From an uncultured bacterium (GTDB taxonomy: Bacteria; Bacillota; Clostridia; Lachnospirales; Lachnospiraceae): a stretch of DNA of 49,784 nt. The notes beneath the pieces were generated by a model. It saw nothing but the letters and a program-made list of their open reading frames with translations, had not been told where the DNA came from and made no database searches. Within the stretch, counting starts at the first letter, position 1; each line of letters starts with the position of its first letter. Positions 16,011-24,923 of this stretch are shown one piece after another. The stretch covers positions 1 through 49,784 of the forward strand of contig CAMWLE010000014.1 of the NCBI GenBank assembly GCA_947175015.1, read 5' to 3'. Both the position numbers and the translations under genes were made by a program.

Positions 16011-17939
16011 ATGAAAAACAACAAGCAGGGAATGGATGGGGAGAAAATATATCAACAACGGTTTGGCAGGCATCTGGATGAGCTGCGGTGGCTCTATATG
16101 GAACTGTATGATAATGGTTCCATGTTTGCGGAATTATGTGATCGTATGGAGAGATTCTATACAGAGCGGAAGGATGAATTGAAGTCTGCAGATTTGGAGA
16201 GGGAATCTCATAAGGATTGGTATCAGCAGAAATGTATGCTGGGAATGATGTTTTATATTGATAATTTTGCCGGGAATATGCAGGGAGTGAAGGCTCGGCT
16301 GGATTATCTTGAGAAATGCAATGTGAATTATATTCATATGATGCCCTTCCTGGATACCCCGGAGGGACGTTCCGACGGAGGATATGCCGTATCGGATTTC
16401 CGAAAGGTGCAGGAGAAGCTGGGAACCATGGAGGATTTGGAAGATCTTACGGCTGCCTGTCATAAAAAGGGGATTCATGTGTGCATGGATTTTGTGATGA
16501 ATCATACTTCCGAAGATCATGAGTGGGCAAGAAAAGCCCGTCAGGGAGAAGGGGAGTATATGAGCCGTTATTTCTTTTATGACAGTAGGGAGATTCCTGA
16601 CCAATATGAAAAAACGGTTCCGCAGGTGTTTCCCACCACGGCACCAGGGAATTTTACCTGGCTTCCGGATGCGGGACATTATGTGATGACCACTTTTTAT
16701 CCCTATCAGTGGGATCTGAATTACAGGAATCCAAGGGTTTTTAATGAGATGATGTACAATTTCCTGTATCTGGCCAATCGGGGGATTGACATTATTCGTA
16801 TTGATGCGGTTCCGTATATTTGGAAGGAGCTGCATACATCCTGCCGCAATTTGAAACAGGTGCATACGATTGTACGTATGATGCGTATGATTTCCGAGAT
16901 CGTCTGTCCTGGGGTTCTGCTGTTGGGAGAAGTGGTGATGGAGCCGAAGAAGGTAGTGCCTTATTTCGGTACGGTGGAGAAGCCGGAGTGTCATATGTTG
17001 TATAATGTCACCACTATGGCAACCACCTGGCATACGGTTGCAACCAGAGACGTGCGCCTGCTGAAAAAGCAGCTTGACATTGTGAATTCCCTGCCAAAGG
17101 AGTATACTTTTTTGAATTATCTTCGCTGTCATGATGATATTGGTTGGGGGCTTGATTATGGTACATTGCTGGAAGAAGGCATGGAGGAACGTTCCCATAA
17201 GCAATATTTGAATGACTATTTTCAGGGATATGCAGGTGCCAGCAACAGCCGGGGAGAGCTATACAATGCGGACCCTGTGACAGGGGACGCCAGATTCTGC
17301 GGTACTACGGCATCTATGTGCGGGATAGAAAAGGCCAGAACTGAGCATGGCGCCGTGGAAGCGGAAAAGGCCGGAACCAAGCATGGCGCCGTGGAAGCGG
17401 AAAAGTGCGGAACCAAGCATGGCGCCGGGGCACTGGAAAAAGCGGTCAGGCTGGATATCATGCTTCATGCCTATATGTTTATGCAGTCCGGGATTCCGGT
17501 GCTGTACAGCGGAGATGAAGTAGGACAGGTAAATGACTATACTTATAAAGAAGACCCGACCAAAGCGGCTGATTCCAGATATCTTCATCGGGGGAAGATG
17601 GATTGGGCGCTGGCTGAGAATATATCAAATTATGACACAGTGGCAGGGAAGCTTTTTCAGGGGCTTAGTCAATTGGAACAGATTCGGAAAAAGGAAAAGG
17701 TGTTTGTATCAAACGCGGATGCCTGGACGGTGGAAACAGGGGAACGAGCCGTGTTATGCATGGGAAGGTATCTGGATGGTGACAAGGTGATTGGCCTGTT
17801 TAATTTCAGTGAATATGACAAAAAGGTGATATTAAATCAGGTGAATGGCAAATATGTGGATATGCTTTCCGGTGAGGAAAGGGAGCTTGGAGAGATTGTG
17901 ATACCGGCATATGGGTATTACTATTTTAAGGAAAAGTAA
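16011..17939 (+). CDS. Amylosucrase-like GH13 glucosyl-transferring enzyme
   Basis: The 642-residue protein has the N-terminal helical domain characteristic of amylosucrases (RFGRHLDELRWLYMELYDNG), then an alpha-amylase barrel with conserved GRSDGGYAVSDF, DFVMNHTSEDHEW, the nucleophile in IIRIDAVPY (Asp265), the acid/base in LLGEVVM (Glu307) and HDDIGWG (Asp375/376). Amylosucrases and sucrose phosphorylases act on sucrose; which reaction this one performs cannot be read from sequence alone. In the locus it would handle the sucrose left after the GH36 enzyme acts on raffinose. An insert of three 12-residue repeats lies at about residues 440-475, after the conserved CGTTASMCGIE. The ribosome site is weak (GGGAAAGAG). 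Confidence 0.88.
   Translation: MKNNKQGMDGEKIYQQRFGRHLDELRWLYMELYDNGSMFAELCDRMERFYTERKDELKSADLERESHKDWYQQKCMLGMMFYIDNFAGNMQGVKARLDYLEKCNVNYIHMMPFLDTPEGRSDGGYAVSDFRKVQEKLGTMEDLEDLTAACHKKGIHVCMDFVMNHTSEDHEWARKARQGEGEYMSRYFFYDSREIPDQYEKTVPQVFPTTAPGNFTWLPDAGHYVMTTFYPYQWDLNYRNPRVFNEMMYNFLYLANRGIDIIRIDAVPYIWKELHTSCRNLKQVHTIVRMMRMISEIVCPGVLLLGEVVMEPKKVVPYFGTVEKPECHMLYNVTTMATTWHTVATRDVRLLKKQLDIVNSLPKEYTFLNYLRCHDDIGWGLDYGTLLEEGMEERSHKQYLNDYFQGYAGASNSRGELYNADPVTGDARFCGTTASMCGIEKARTEHGAVEAEKAGTKHGAVEAEKCGTKHGAGALEKAVRLDIMLHAYMFMQSGIPVLYSGDEVGQVNDYTYKEDPTKAADSRYLHRGKMDWALAENISNYDTVAGKLFQGLSQLEQIRKKEKVFVSNADAWTVETGERAVLCMGRYLDGDKVIGLFNFSEYDKKVILNQVNGKYVDMLSGEERELGEIVIPAYGYYYFKEK
17329..17436 (+). repeat. 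Three 36-bp in-frame tandem repeats within the GH13 gene
   Basis: Units 17329-17364, 17365-17400 and 17401-17436 encode KARTEHGAVEAE, KAGTKHGAVEAE and KCGTKHGAGALE-like dodecapeptides. They sit where amylosucrase relatives have a short helix between the substrate-stabilising Asp region and the LYSGDE strand. Confidence 0.9.
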
Positions 17940-18045
17940 TAAATGTGGATAGCATATGATTATTACTTTATTGTTATCATGTCCTCTAAATCATTTATAA
18001 TAAACTGCCGATATAATAATTGATGAATTCTATCATTAGCTATGG

Positions 18046-18091
18046 AGAGCGTGCAAATCAACGGAATGAATGTGTTTGGACGCTCTTTTTT
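18046..18091 (+). terminator. Rho-independent terminator after the GH13 gene
   Basis: AGAGCGTGCAAA (18046-18057) pairs with TTTGGACGCTCT (18075-18086) at 11 of 12 positions and is followed by a run of T (18086-18091). It ends the alpha-galactoside locus. Confidence 0.8.
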
Positions 18092-18186
18092 GTGCCGAAA
18101 GGATTCATCATATCACATATGAACCACTTGGTCCTTTCAGGAAAGTGGTGCAGTTCTGAATGACGGAAGAACTGCGGAAAGGAGAA

Positions 18187-20196
18187 ATGATGGCATTAGG
18201 GGCAGTACAGTCCGGATATGCGGGGTCAGCCTATGCGTATCGGAGGACAACCAGTGTGACGGAGGAATTTTGCAATAATATTTCCCAAACGGCGCAAATA
18301 ACAGAGGAGGGGTGTAAAAATTGCAGCAAAGTGATTGGGCTTGCCAGAATTCCCTATGGGGACACCAATCAAAGCTATAGCATGAAAGCGCAGTATGCGG
18401 CGGACTCCACAGCGGATCATCCTGTCATACAGGTGACTTCCGATTATGGAGGGGAGTGGGTATCTTATAAGATAGATGTGAAGAACATCGATCCTCGGAA
18501 TGCTTCACAACTTGAGATGTTTGCGCTTTTGAGTTATTCGGATGATCAGGGAATCTCAGACGGGGGCACTTTTGGCTCTTACCATCAGATGAAAACGTAT
18601 GCGGACAATGCACAAATGAACGGATATTGGGAAGGTAATGAGGACTGGGACTCTTTTGTGAATGCAAAGCATGACTGGATCAATATCATGAACCAGATGA
18701 CAGACGATTATTCTCAAGCAGGAATTTACAGCCAATATTTAAATGGTCAGAAGCTTGTGACAACGCTCAGTCATTTCAGTATACAGCATGTGGATTGGGA
18801 TCAGCTCAAAATAGAGGATAAATCAGCGGATACGTTTTCCCGGTATGAACTAAACATACCCGGAAGTGTGTTGAAGGCATGGCTGGAAGCGGCGGGGGAA
18901 AGCGGCGCAAATGGAATGGACAATGACATGTTCACCCATATGACTTCCGCTATGATAAGACGTTTTACAAAGTATTGGGATGGAGATGCGTCAGGTAATA
19001 CTATAGAAGCTGCCTTGAAAGCGGCAAAGGAGGCACTGCAGGCGTTAGAATATCCGCTCCCTTTGGAACTTAAGAGGACTTCCAAGGTACAGAAGGAGCT
19101 GGAAGAAGAGAGTGCGTTTTACCAGAGGTTTATCCTGAAATTGGAAAAATTGCAGGAGGAGCAAAATGCTTCGGAAGATAAAGTAGAAAATACCGAAGCA
19201 GAGGATGATTCAGATGGTGAGTTGGATAAGACAGGTAATGCGCATGCCACGGAAGTCATTGATTTTATGCAGTTTATCCGGGAGAGGATGGAGGAAATCT
19301 TCGTACTGATTCAAAATGGTGATGCGGAGGCAAGTTTCCAAATCGGCAGCAGCTCTTTTACCATAAAGGAATGGGAAGAATTTCTGAAAAAGTTTGATGA
19401 TGTAGAAGATGCATTGAAGGAACTGGTAAAAGAAGAACTGGAAAAAAGAACCGAAGAGGTGGAGCGAGTAGAAAGGGAGATGGCGGAAGCATCAGAAAGG
19501 CCAGGAAAAGCGGAGATGGCGGAAGCCGCGGAGAAAATAGCAGGGGCAGCCGAAGGAATCAATGCCTTGGTGTCAGAGTTCACCAAATGTACATACCCAG
19601 ATTCGGTTTCCGGGCAGGATGATATTATGTATATCACATGGTACACGGCAGAGGGCATTTTCTGTAGAAAAGCGGGGCAGAGCCAAGGGTATGAGTGGTC
19701 AATTACTTTTGAAAACAAAGAAGACTACAGTAGGGTCATGGAATTTCTGGACAGATTTGACAGGGAGGATAATCTGAGGTTTGCCGCTCACGAAAACTTC
19801 TGGCAGGATTTCCTGAATGATGAAATCGATATAGAAGGCTTTATGAAATTTTATGAGGGAACAGATCGCGGAGTGCCCAATTACACTGTTTCCGAAGGTG
19901 ATTCCATGTATGTTGACAGAGGCAAGATTCAGTGGGCAAAATATATGAACTCTCTGGGAAATAAGCTCTACACCAGGGAAGAAATGATGAAAATGCAGGA
20001 GGAATTGATAGAGGCAAATAAGGCAAAGCTTATCAAACTATCCAATCCATATGACCGGATATATCAAAAAACACATTCAGAGTATCATGAGGAAAGCATT
20101 TTCTGTGAATATCCGGGAGGACCGTTATATACGGCGGAAGAAATAGCAGAAAAGATGATGCAGAATTTGTTTGAACGGCTGGCGAAATGGATTTAA
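18187..20196 (+). CDS. Large hypothetical protein, about 669 residues
   Basis: I do not recognise a named family, though the segment DVKNIDPRNASQLEMFALLS looks like a conserved block of uncharacterised Lachnospiraceae proteins. There is no signal peptide or membrane segment. The N-terminal half (about residues 50-280) appears globular with aromatic, Asp/Asn-rich sequence. Residues about 300-460 are rich in Glu, Lys and Ala and likely form coiled coils (KVQKELEEESAFYQRF, KRTEEVERVEREMAEASE). The C-terminal part is globular again (YITWYTAEGIFCRKAG, RVMEFLDRFDREDNLRF). Two cysteines occur near the N-terminus (ITEEGCKNCSKV). I start at the tandem ATGs 18187/18190 because AAAGGAG lies just upstream. 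It is framed by terminators and is therefore probably monocistronic. Confidence 0.75.
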   Translation: MMALGAVQSGYAGSAYAYRRTTSVTEEFCNNISQTAQITEEGCKNCSKVIGLARIPYGDTNQSYSMKAQYAADSTADHPVIQVTSDYGGEWVSYKIDVKNIDPRNASQLEMFALLSYSDDQGISDGGTFGSYHQMKTYADNAQMNGYWEGNEDWDSFVNAKHDWINIMNQMTDDYSQAGIYSQYLNGQKLVTTLSHFSIQHVDWDQLKIEDKSADTFSRYELNIPGSVLKAWLEAAGESGANGMDNDMFTHMTSAMIRRFTKYWDGDASGNTIEAALKAAKEALQALEYPLPLELKRTSKVQKELEEESAFYQRFILKLEKLQEEQNASEDKVENTEAEDDSDGELDKTGNAHATEVIDFMQFIRERMEEIFVLIQNGDAEASFQIGSSSFTIKEWEEFLKKFDDVEDALKELVKEELEKRTEEVERVEREMAEASERPGKAEMAEAAEKIAGAAEGINALVSEFTKCTYPDSVSGQDDIMYITWYTAEGIFCRKAGQSQGYEWSITFENKEDYSRVMEFLDRFDREDNLRFAAHENFWQDFLNDEIDIEGFMKFYEGTDRGVPNYTVSEGDSMYVDRGKIQWAKYMNSLGNKLYTREEMMKMQEELIEANKAKLIKLSNPYDRIYQKTHSEYHEESIFCEYPGGPLYTAEEIAEKMMQNLFERLAKWI

Positions 20197-20221
20197 GGCT
20201 AGCAGTGCATTGATTGTTTTA

Positions 20222-20266
20222 CCGTCGCAGCAGGATGAGAAATCAACTGGTGCGGCGGCTTTTTTT
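20222..20266 (+). terminator. Rho-independent terminator after the large hypothetical gene
   Basis: CCGTCGCAGCAG (20222-20233) pairs with CTGGTGCGGCGG (20247-20258) at 10 of 12 positions and is followed by seven T residues (20260-20266). Confidence 0.78.
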
Positions 20267-20304
20267 GCCTGAAAAACAAGTTTAAGACAGAAGCCAATTT
20301 GCCA

Positions 20305-20333
20305 TTGTGCTGATTTTTCACATATGATACAAT
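20305..20333 (+). promoter_or_regulatory. Sigma-A-type promoter for the kinase/macrodomain gene
   Basis: TTGTGC (20305-20310) and TACAAT (20328-20333) are 17 bases apart, about 60 bases before the ATG at 20392. Confidence 0.5.
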
Positions 20334-20391
20334 AGATTTTATTAAGTCAGGGAAGGCTGTATGGAATCAGGAAAAGAGGCTGGAGGTTACA

Positions 20392-21492
20392 ATGGTGAAC
20401 AGAGTGATTGTGTGTGGCGGAAATGGTGCCGGAAAAAGTACATTGGGTAAAACACTTGCCGAAGCAATGGGCTACAAATTTGCGGATATTGAAGATTACT
20501 ATTTTGACAAAACAGATCCGGACTATAGGTACGCATCTGCCCGGACAAGAGATCAAGTGAGTGAGCTATTATTGGAGGATATGAAACAATATCCGGAGTT
20601 CGTATTGGCTTCGGTAACAGGAAACTATGGTGACGAAATTGTATCCATGTTCACCGGAGCAGTATGGATCAGTGTTCCGAAAGATATCAGAATGAAGCGT
20701 GTAAAAGACAGGTCTTTTCAAAAGTTTGGTGATAGAATTTTTCCCGGCGGAGATTTGTATGAAAAAGAGAAACGTTTTTTTGATATGGTTGAGCACCGAC
20801 GGGAAGAGGATGTGGAAGATTGGCTGAAATCCCTTCGTGTTCCGGTTATTCGTGTGGATGGAACAAAACCTGTTGACCACAATGTGGAAGAGATCATGAT
20901 GTTTTTGCGTTCCCGATTTTCAGAGAAAAGCGGGCAGGATGGAAACGGCAAATTGGAGGAACGGCTGGGAAATACCTGTAGGACGGAACTTATGGCGGTG
21001 AAGGGGGATATCACCCAAGATCATAATGTGCAGGCAATTGTAAATGCCGCAAACACCAGTCTGCTTGGCGGCGGAGGTGTGGATGGGGCGATTCATCGTG
21101 CCGCCGGGAGGGAGCTGCTGGAAGAGTGCCGTCTCCTGAACGGCTGCAAGACTGGAAAGGCAAAAATCACGAAGGCATACCATTTGCCCTGTGAGTATAT
21201 TATTCATACACCGGGACCTCATTGGAATGGAGGTAAATCAAAGGAACGCGAATTGCTTGCTTCCAGTTACCGGTCCTGCCTGGAACTTGCTGTGGAGAAT
21301 GGGATAAGGAGTGTGGCATTTCCGTCCATTTCTACGGGAATCTATCATTTTCCGGTGGCTGAAGCGGCAAAGATTGCAGTTGATACTGTGAAGAGATTTA
21401 TTAGTGCCAATCCGGGCAAGTTGGATATCATAAAGTGGATACTTTTTGACGATCATACATTTGAAATATATGAAAACGAATTAAGGCTCTAA
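20392..21492 (+). CDS. P-loop nucleotide kinase-like domain fused to a macrodomain
   Basis: The 366-residue protein joins two enzymes. Residues 1-180 are a P-loop kinase-like domain with Walker [20 protein letters not shown] (about 8-26), followed by FADIEDYYF, as in shikimate/adenylate-kinase-like folds. Residues about 200-366 are a macrodomain: [40 protein letters not shown] and [12 protein letters not shown], matching the ADP-ribose-binding loops of the MacroD/YmdB type that remove ADP-ribose from proteins or hydrolyse O-acetyl-ADP-ribose. The asparagine of VNAAN and the GGGGVDGAI loop are intact. The linker (about 180-200) is polar. GGAGG lies 7 bases before the ATG. A single uninterrupted frame argues for a true fusion; its substrate is unknown. 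Confidence 0.9.
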   Translation: MVNRVIVCGGNGAGKSTLGKTLAEAMGYKFADIEDYYFDKTDPDYRYASARTRDQVSELLLEDMKQYPEFVLASVTGNYGDEIVSMFTGAVWISVPKDIRMKRVKDRSFQKFGDRIFPGGDLYEKEKRFFDMVEHRREEDVEDWLKSLRVPVIRVDGTKPVDHNVEEIMMFLRSRFSEKSGQDGNGKLEERLGNTCRTELMAVKGDITQDHNVQAIVNAANTSLLGGGGVDGAIHRAAGRELLEECRLLNGCKTGKAKITKAYHLPCEYIIHTPGPHWNGGKSKERELLASSYRSCLELAVENGIRSVAFPSISTGIYHFPVAEAAKIAVDTVKRFISANPGKLDIIKWILFDDHTFEIYENELRL

Positions 21493-21518
21493 GCTTTTTT
21501 ACAGGGAGGAGTATAAGG

Positions 21519-23219
21519 ATGGAAAGACCAGTTCCCATAGGGGTGGAATTTTATAAGAAAATGATGGAAGGAAATTATTATTATGTGGACAAGACACTGC
21601 TCATCAAGGAAATTTTGGATGTGGGAGCCTCAGTCAGCCTTTTTACCAGGCCGCGCAGGTTTGGCAAGACACTTGCACTCAGCATGTTAAAGACATTTTT
21701 TGAGGATGAGAGGGATCAGGAGGGAAACAAGATAGATAACCGCCGCTATTTTGAAGGAAAGAAAATCAACGAATGCGGAGAATGTTATATGGAAAAGCAG
21801 GGGAAGTATCCTGTGATCAATCTGACATTGAAATCAGCGAAGCAGCCAAACTATGAGATGGCATACCATGTTTTACAGGATGCCATTGCGGAAGAGTTTG
21901 GAAGGCATATGTATGTGTTACAGGATGGGGTACTCCGGGAAGATGAAGTACAGAAGTTCCAGGATATCATAGGGAAGAGAGCAGAAGCTGCTGATTATGC
22001 CACGGCATTGGCCTTTTTGTCCCGGTGTCTGAAAAAATACCATAACAGCAATGTGATTATTCTGATTGATGAGTATGATGTGCCATTGGAAAATTCTTAT
22101 TTTGCAGGATTTTATGACCAGATGGTTGATTTTGTCCGTTCCCTGTTCGAGTCCGCGTTAAAGACAAATGACGCATTGGAGTTTGCGGTAGTGACAGGAT
22201 GTTTACGAATCAGCAAGGAAAGCATATTTACGGGGTTGAATAATCTGGATGTGGTTTCTATTCTGCGGGATGACTATGCGGAGGCTTTTGGATTTTTGGA
22301 TCAGGAAGTGGAGGCAATGCTGACAGAGTATGGATTGGCCCACAGGATGGAGGAAGTCAGGGAATGGTATGACGGATATTTATTTGGCAGCAAGGAAGTC
22401 TATAATCCCTGGAGTATTATTTATTATGTGAATGAGAATCGGCATAAGACGGAGTTTTTTCCCAAGCCCTATTGGTCCAATACTTCTTCGAACAGCATTA
22501 TAAAGGAGCTGGTTGAGAAGGCGGATTTCGAGATGAGGGAAGAGATTGAGCATTTGATTGAGGGCGGAATGATCGAGAAACAGGTGCATGAGGACATCAC
22601 ATATGGAGATATACATGAATCTCAGGATAATTTATGGAATTTCCTGTTCTTCACCGGTTATTTGAAAAGCAGCGGGCAGCGGTTTGAGGGCAATCAAATC
22701 TATTTGAATCTGACGATTCCCAACGAAGAGATACGCTATATCTATAAAAATACGGTTCTTTCCTGGTTTGACAAAAAAATAAGGGCCATGGATCGTTCAG
22801 AGCTGCTTTTGGCGGCGGAAAAGGGGAATTGCGAGGTGTTGGGCAATTTTCTTTCCGAGCAATTGCAGGATACCATCAGTTTCTTCGATTATGCGGAAAA
22901 TTATTATCATGGTTTTCTGACGGGGCTTTTAAAGGGTGCGGGGAGATATCGTGTTCTTTCAAATCGTGAAAGCGGGAACGGAAGGCCGGATATAGTGATG
23001 CGGGCGCCTTCTGTACGTGGTAAGGCATTTATCTTCGAGATAAAGGTTGCAAAGGAATTTCGTCAGATGGAAATGTGCTGCCAGGAGGCTATAGAGCAGG
23101 CGGTAAGAGAGAATTATCGGGCAGAGCTTGTGCATGAGGGCTATTTGGATATTACGATTTACGGGGTATGCTTTTATCGGAAAGAGTGCCTTGTTATGAT
23201 GGGAGGGGAAGAGGCCTGA
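21519..23219 (+). CDS. AAA-ATPase-like protein with C-terminal PD-(D/E)XK nuclease domain
   Basis: This 566-residue protein belongs to a family abundant in Clostridia and Bacteroidetes (AAA-ATPase-like plus DUF1703). The N-terminus PIGVEFYKKMMEGNYYYVDK leads to the Walker A variant RPRRFGKTLALSM (about residues 47-60), Walker B VIILIDEYDVPL near 184, and FAVVTGCLRISKESIFTGLNN. The C-terminal nuclease-like core is GRPDIVMRAP followed by AFIFEIKV (about residues 490-510), giving the D-ExK signature. The biological role of the family is not established. GGGAGGAG precedes the ATG, and it lies 27 bases after the kinase/macrodomain gene, so they may be co-transcribed. A deleted relative is at 3815-4596. 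Confidence 0.92.
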   Translation: MERPVPIGVEFYKKMMEGNYYYVDKTLLIKEILDVGASVSLFTRPRRFGKTLALSMLKTFFEDERDQEGNKIDNRRYFEGKKINECGECYMEKQGKYPVINLTLKSAKQPNYEMAYHVLQDAIAEEFGRHMYVLQDGVLREDEVQKFQDIIGKRAEAADYATALAFLSRCLKKYHNSNVIILIDEYDVPLENSYFAGFYDQMVDFVRSLFESALKTNDALEFAVVTGCLRISKESIFTGLNNLDVVSILRDDYAEAFGFLDQEVEAMLTEYGLAHRMEEVREWYDGYLFGSKEVYNPWSIIYYVNENRHKTEFFPKPYWSNTSSNSIIKELVEKADFEMREEIEHLIEGGMIEKQVHEDITYGDIHESQDNLWNFLFFTGYLKSSGQRFEGNQIYLNLTIPNEEIRYIYKNTVLSWFDKKIRAMDRSELLLAAEKGNCEVLGNFLSEQLQDTISFFDYAENYYHGFLTGLLKGAGRYRVLSNRESGNGRPDIVMRAPSVRGKAFIFEIKVAKEFRQMEMCCQEAIEQAVRENYRAELVHEGYLDITIYGVCFYRKECLVMMGGEEA

Positions 23220-23237
23220 GAATCGGCGGGTGATCAT

Positions 23238-24590
23238 ATGAGAAGACATAAACTTACCACTACCAGTATTATTATGCTGGGATTTCTTCTGGGGGCAATC
23301 CTTGGAACCATATGTCTCAGCCTTCCCTTCAGTGTAAAACAGGGACAGAAAATAGGTGTGCTGGACGCATTGTTTGTGGCGGTGTCCAGTGTCTGTGTTA
23401 CAGGGTTGTCTACGGTGAATATAGGGCAGACTTTTTCTGCATTTGGACAGATAGTGATTTTGTTGTTGATTCAATTCGGCGGTCTGGGAATTGTCACATT
23501 TACAACAATGGTTCTGTGTCTGTTCCGCCGCAAAATTACGCTGTCTGAAAGAATATTGATTCAAAACGCCTATAATCTGGATACTTTGTCCGGACTGGTA
23601 AAATTGACCATGCAGATCATGAAAGTGACTCTTTGTCTGGAAGGTATCGGTGCCATAGGTTATGCTTTTGTTTTCGTTCCTGAATTTGGTATCCAAGGAA
23701 TCTGGTATAGTATTTTTCATGCTGTGTCGGCTTTCTGTAACGCAGGGATTGATCTTCTGGGTGGGAATAGCTTTTGCGCATATGCGGACAATGTGATGTT
23801 GAATATGACTACGATTTTCCTGATAATTGTCAGCGGACTTGGATTTCCGGTATATTGGGAAATTGCAAGGCTAACTTCAAGACGGCTGCAACACGGGCAT
23901 GTGCAGGATACCCGCAAAGGAAATTTACAGTTAAAACTTGTACTTCTGGCTACAGTTTCACTGATTTTAGTTGGTGCTGTTTTGACACTGATTTTTGAAT
24001 ATGATAATCCGGATACGTTGGGCAATATGGGGTGGCCGGGGAAGCTGATGGCGGCATTGTTTCAGTCTGTTACCTTGCGCACTGCGGGGTTTGCAACCAT
24101 ACCCCAGGAGTGTTTCAGGCCGGGTTCCTGTCTGGTGTATTTGGTGCTGATGTTCATAGGCGGTTCTCCGGCGGGGACGGCCGGCGGTGTCAAAACGGTA
24201 ACGGTCATCCTGCTATTTGCCTCCATGTTTGCCAATATTAAGGGGAGGAAGGATGTGATTGTGATGCACCGGAGAATTGCGGATGAAACCATCCGCAGAT
24301 GTGTGGCAATTGTCACTTTCAGCTTTACGGCATTGTTTGTGCTGACGACAGCGCTTCTGGCAGTTCAGGGCAGTGATTTCCTGGATACTTTGTATGAGAT
24401 GACTTCCGCTATTGCCACGGTGGGGTTGTCAAGGGGATTGAGCGGTGCGCTGAAGCCTGCGGGGAAGCTGTTGGTGTGCCTGACTATGTATTTGGGGCGG
24501 ATTGGACCGATTACTTTGGCATTGGCATTCAACCACCAAAAGCCTGCAGGAGATATTACTTGTGCGGAGAGTAAGGTTATCATTGGATAA
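23238..24590 (+). CDS. ktrB: Potassium transporter membrane subunit, TrkH/KtrB family
   Basis: The 450-residue integral membrane protein has the four-fold M1-P-M2 repeat of TrkH/KtrB/HKT transporters. The four pore/selectivity segments are visible: VCVTGLSTV (about 54), FCNAGIDLL (about 165), LRTAGFATI (about 280) and TVGLSRGLSG (about 395), each with the critical glycine. The length fits KtrB rather than the longer TrkH. It imports K+ coupled to Na+ and needs the cytoplasmic gating ring encoded by the next gene. It starts 18 bases after the nuclease gene, which is likely chance rather than function. Confidence 0.93.
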   Translation: MRRHKLTTTSIIMLGFLLGAILGTICLSLPFSVKQGQKIGVLDALFVAVSSVCVTGLSTVNIGQTFSAFGQIVILLLIQFGGLGIVTFTTMVLCLFRRKITLSERILIQNAYNLDTLSGLVKLTMQIMKVTLCLEGIGAIGYAFVFVPEFGIQGIWYSIFHAVSAFCNAGIDLLGGNSFCAYADNVMLNMTTIFLIIVSGLGFPVYWEIARLTSRRLQHGHVQDTRKGNLQLKLVLLATVSLILVGAVLTLIFEYDNPDTLGNMGWPGKLMAALFQSVTLRTAGFATIPQECFRPGSCLVYLVLMFIGGSPAGTAGGVKTVTVILLFASMFANIKGRKDVIVMHRRIADETIRRCVAIVTFSFTALFVLTTALLAVQGSDFLDTLYEMTSAIATVGLSRGLSGALKPAGKLLVCLTMYLGRIGPITLALAFNHQKPAGDITCAESKVIIG

Positions 24591-24923
24591 GTGTGAAGGA
24601 AATGAAGATTTTCCAAGTCATTTTTTGCGGCAGTTCATCAATTGTTTGTGCCTCTTGCAGAGACACTGACGCTGTTGGCGGCATGTTTGGAAGTGCGCAA
24701 AGAAATTCTAAGCCGGCAAAGTACAATGACTAAGAATTTCCAGAGCTGCTTAAGTTTCCAGGCTTTAGCGTTTTAATATTTGAATGGTGCTGTCAATGAC
24801 GCTTTTCGTCAAGGAAATCCAAGGATTTGTAAACTGCTAAAGCATAAACTGTTAAAACAGTTGGAAAATGCAAGGCAGCAGGAAATGAGAATTTTGATAG
24901 TATTGTTATGGAAAGGTATGGGA
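24591..24923 (+). other. Intergenic region between ktrB and ktrA with a dispersed repeat
   Basis: A copy of the GTTCATCAATTGT-type element is at 24633-24670 (GTTCATCAATTGTTTGTGCC, then TCTTGCAG). The frame continuing upstream from ktrA to 24780 has no ribosome site and does not match KtrA, so I treat it as non-coding. Two imperfect AAATTCTTAG/CTAAGAATTT-like half-sites around 24703-24740 can pair and may act as a terminator or processing site between the two genes. Confidence 0.45.
24633..24670 (+). repeat. Dispersed element copy (GTTCATCAATTGT type)
   Basis: GTTCATCAATTGTTTGTGCC followed by TCTTGCAGAGACACTGAC. It matches the reverse complement of 29077-29120 at most positions, including the CACTGAC end, and the shorter copy at 26125. 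Confidence 0.6.

Noticed and set aside
15891..16073. Hydrophobic 60-residue minus-strand frame resembling a small membrane peptide
   Set aside because: Its Phe/Leu-rich sequence simply reflects the complement of a purine-rich repeated tract, and it overlaps the start of the GH13 gene.
16134..17204. 356-codon minus-strand frame opposite the GH13 gene
   Set aside because: Antisense to conserved catalytic motifs, with His/Ile-rich composition typical of shadows.
24780..24923. N-terminal extension of KtrA from 24780
   Set aside because: The extra residues match no KtrA protein and lack a ribosome site; GGAAAGG supports the start at 24924.
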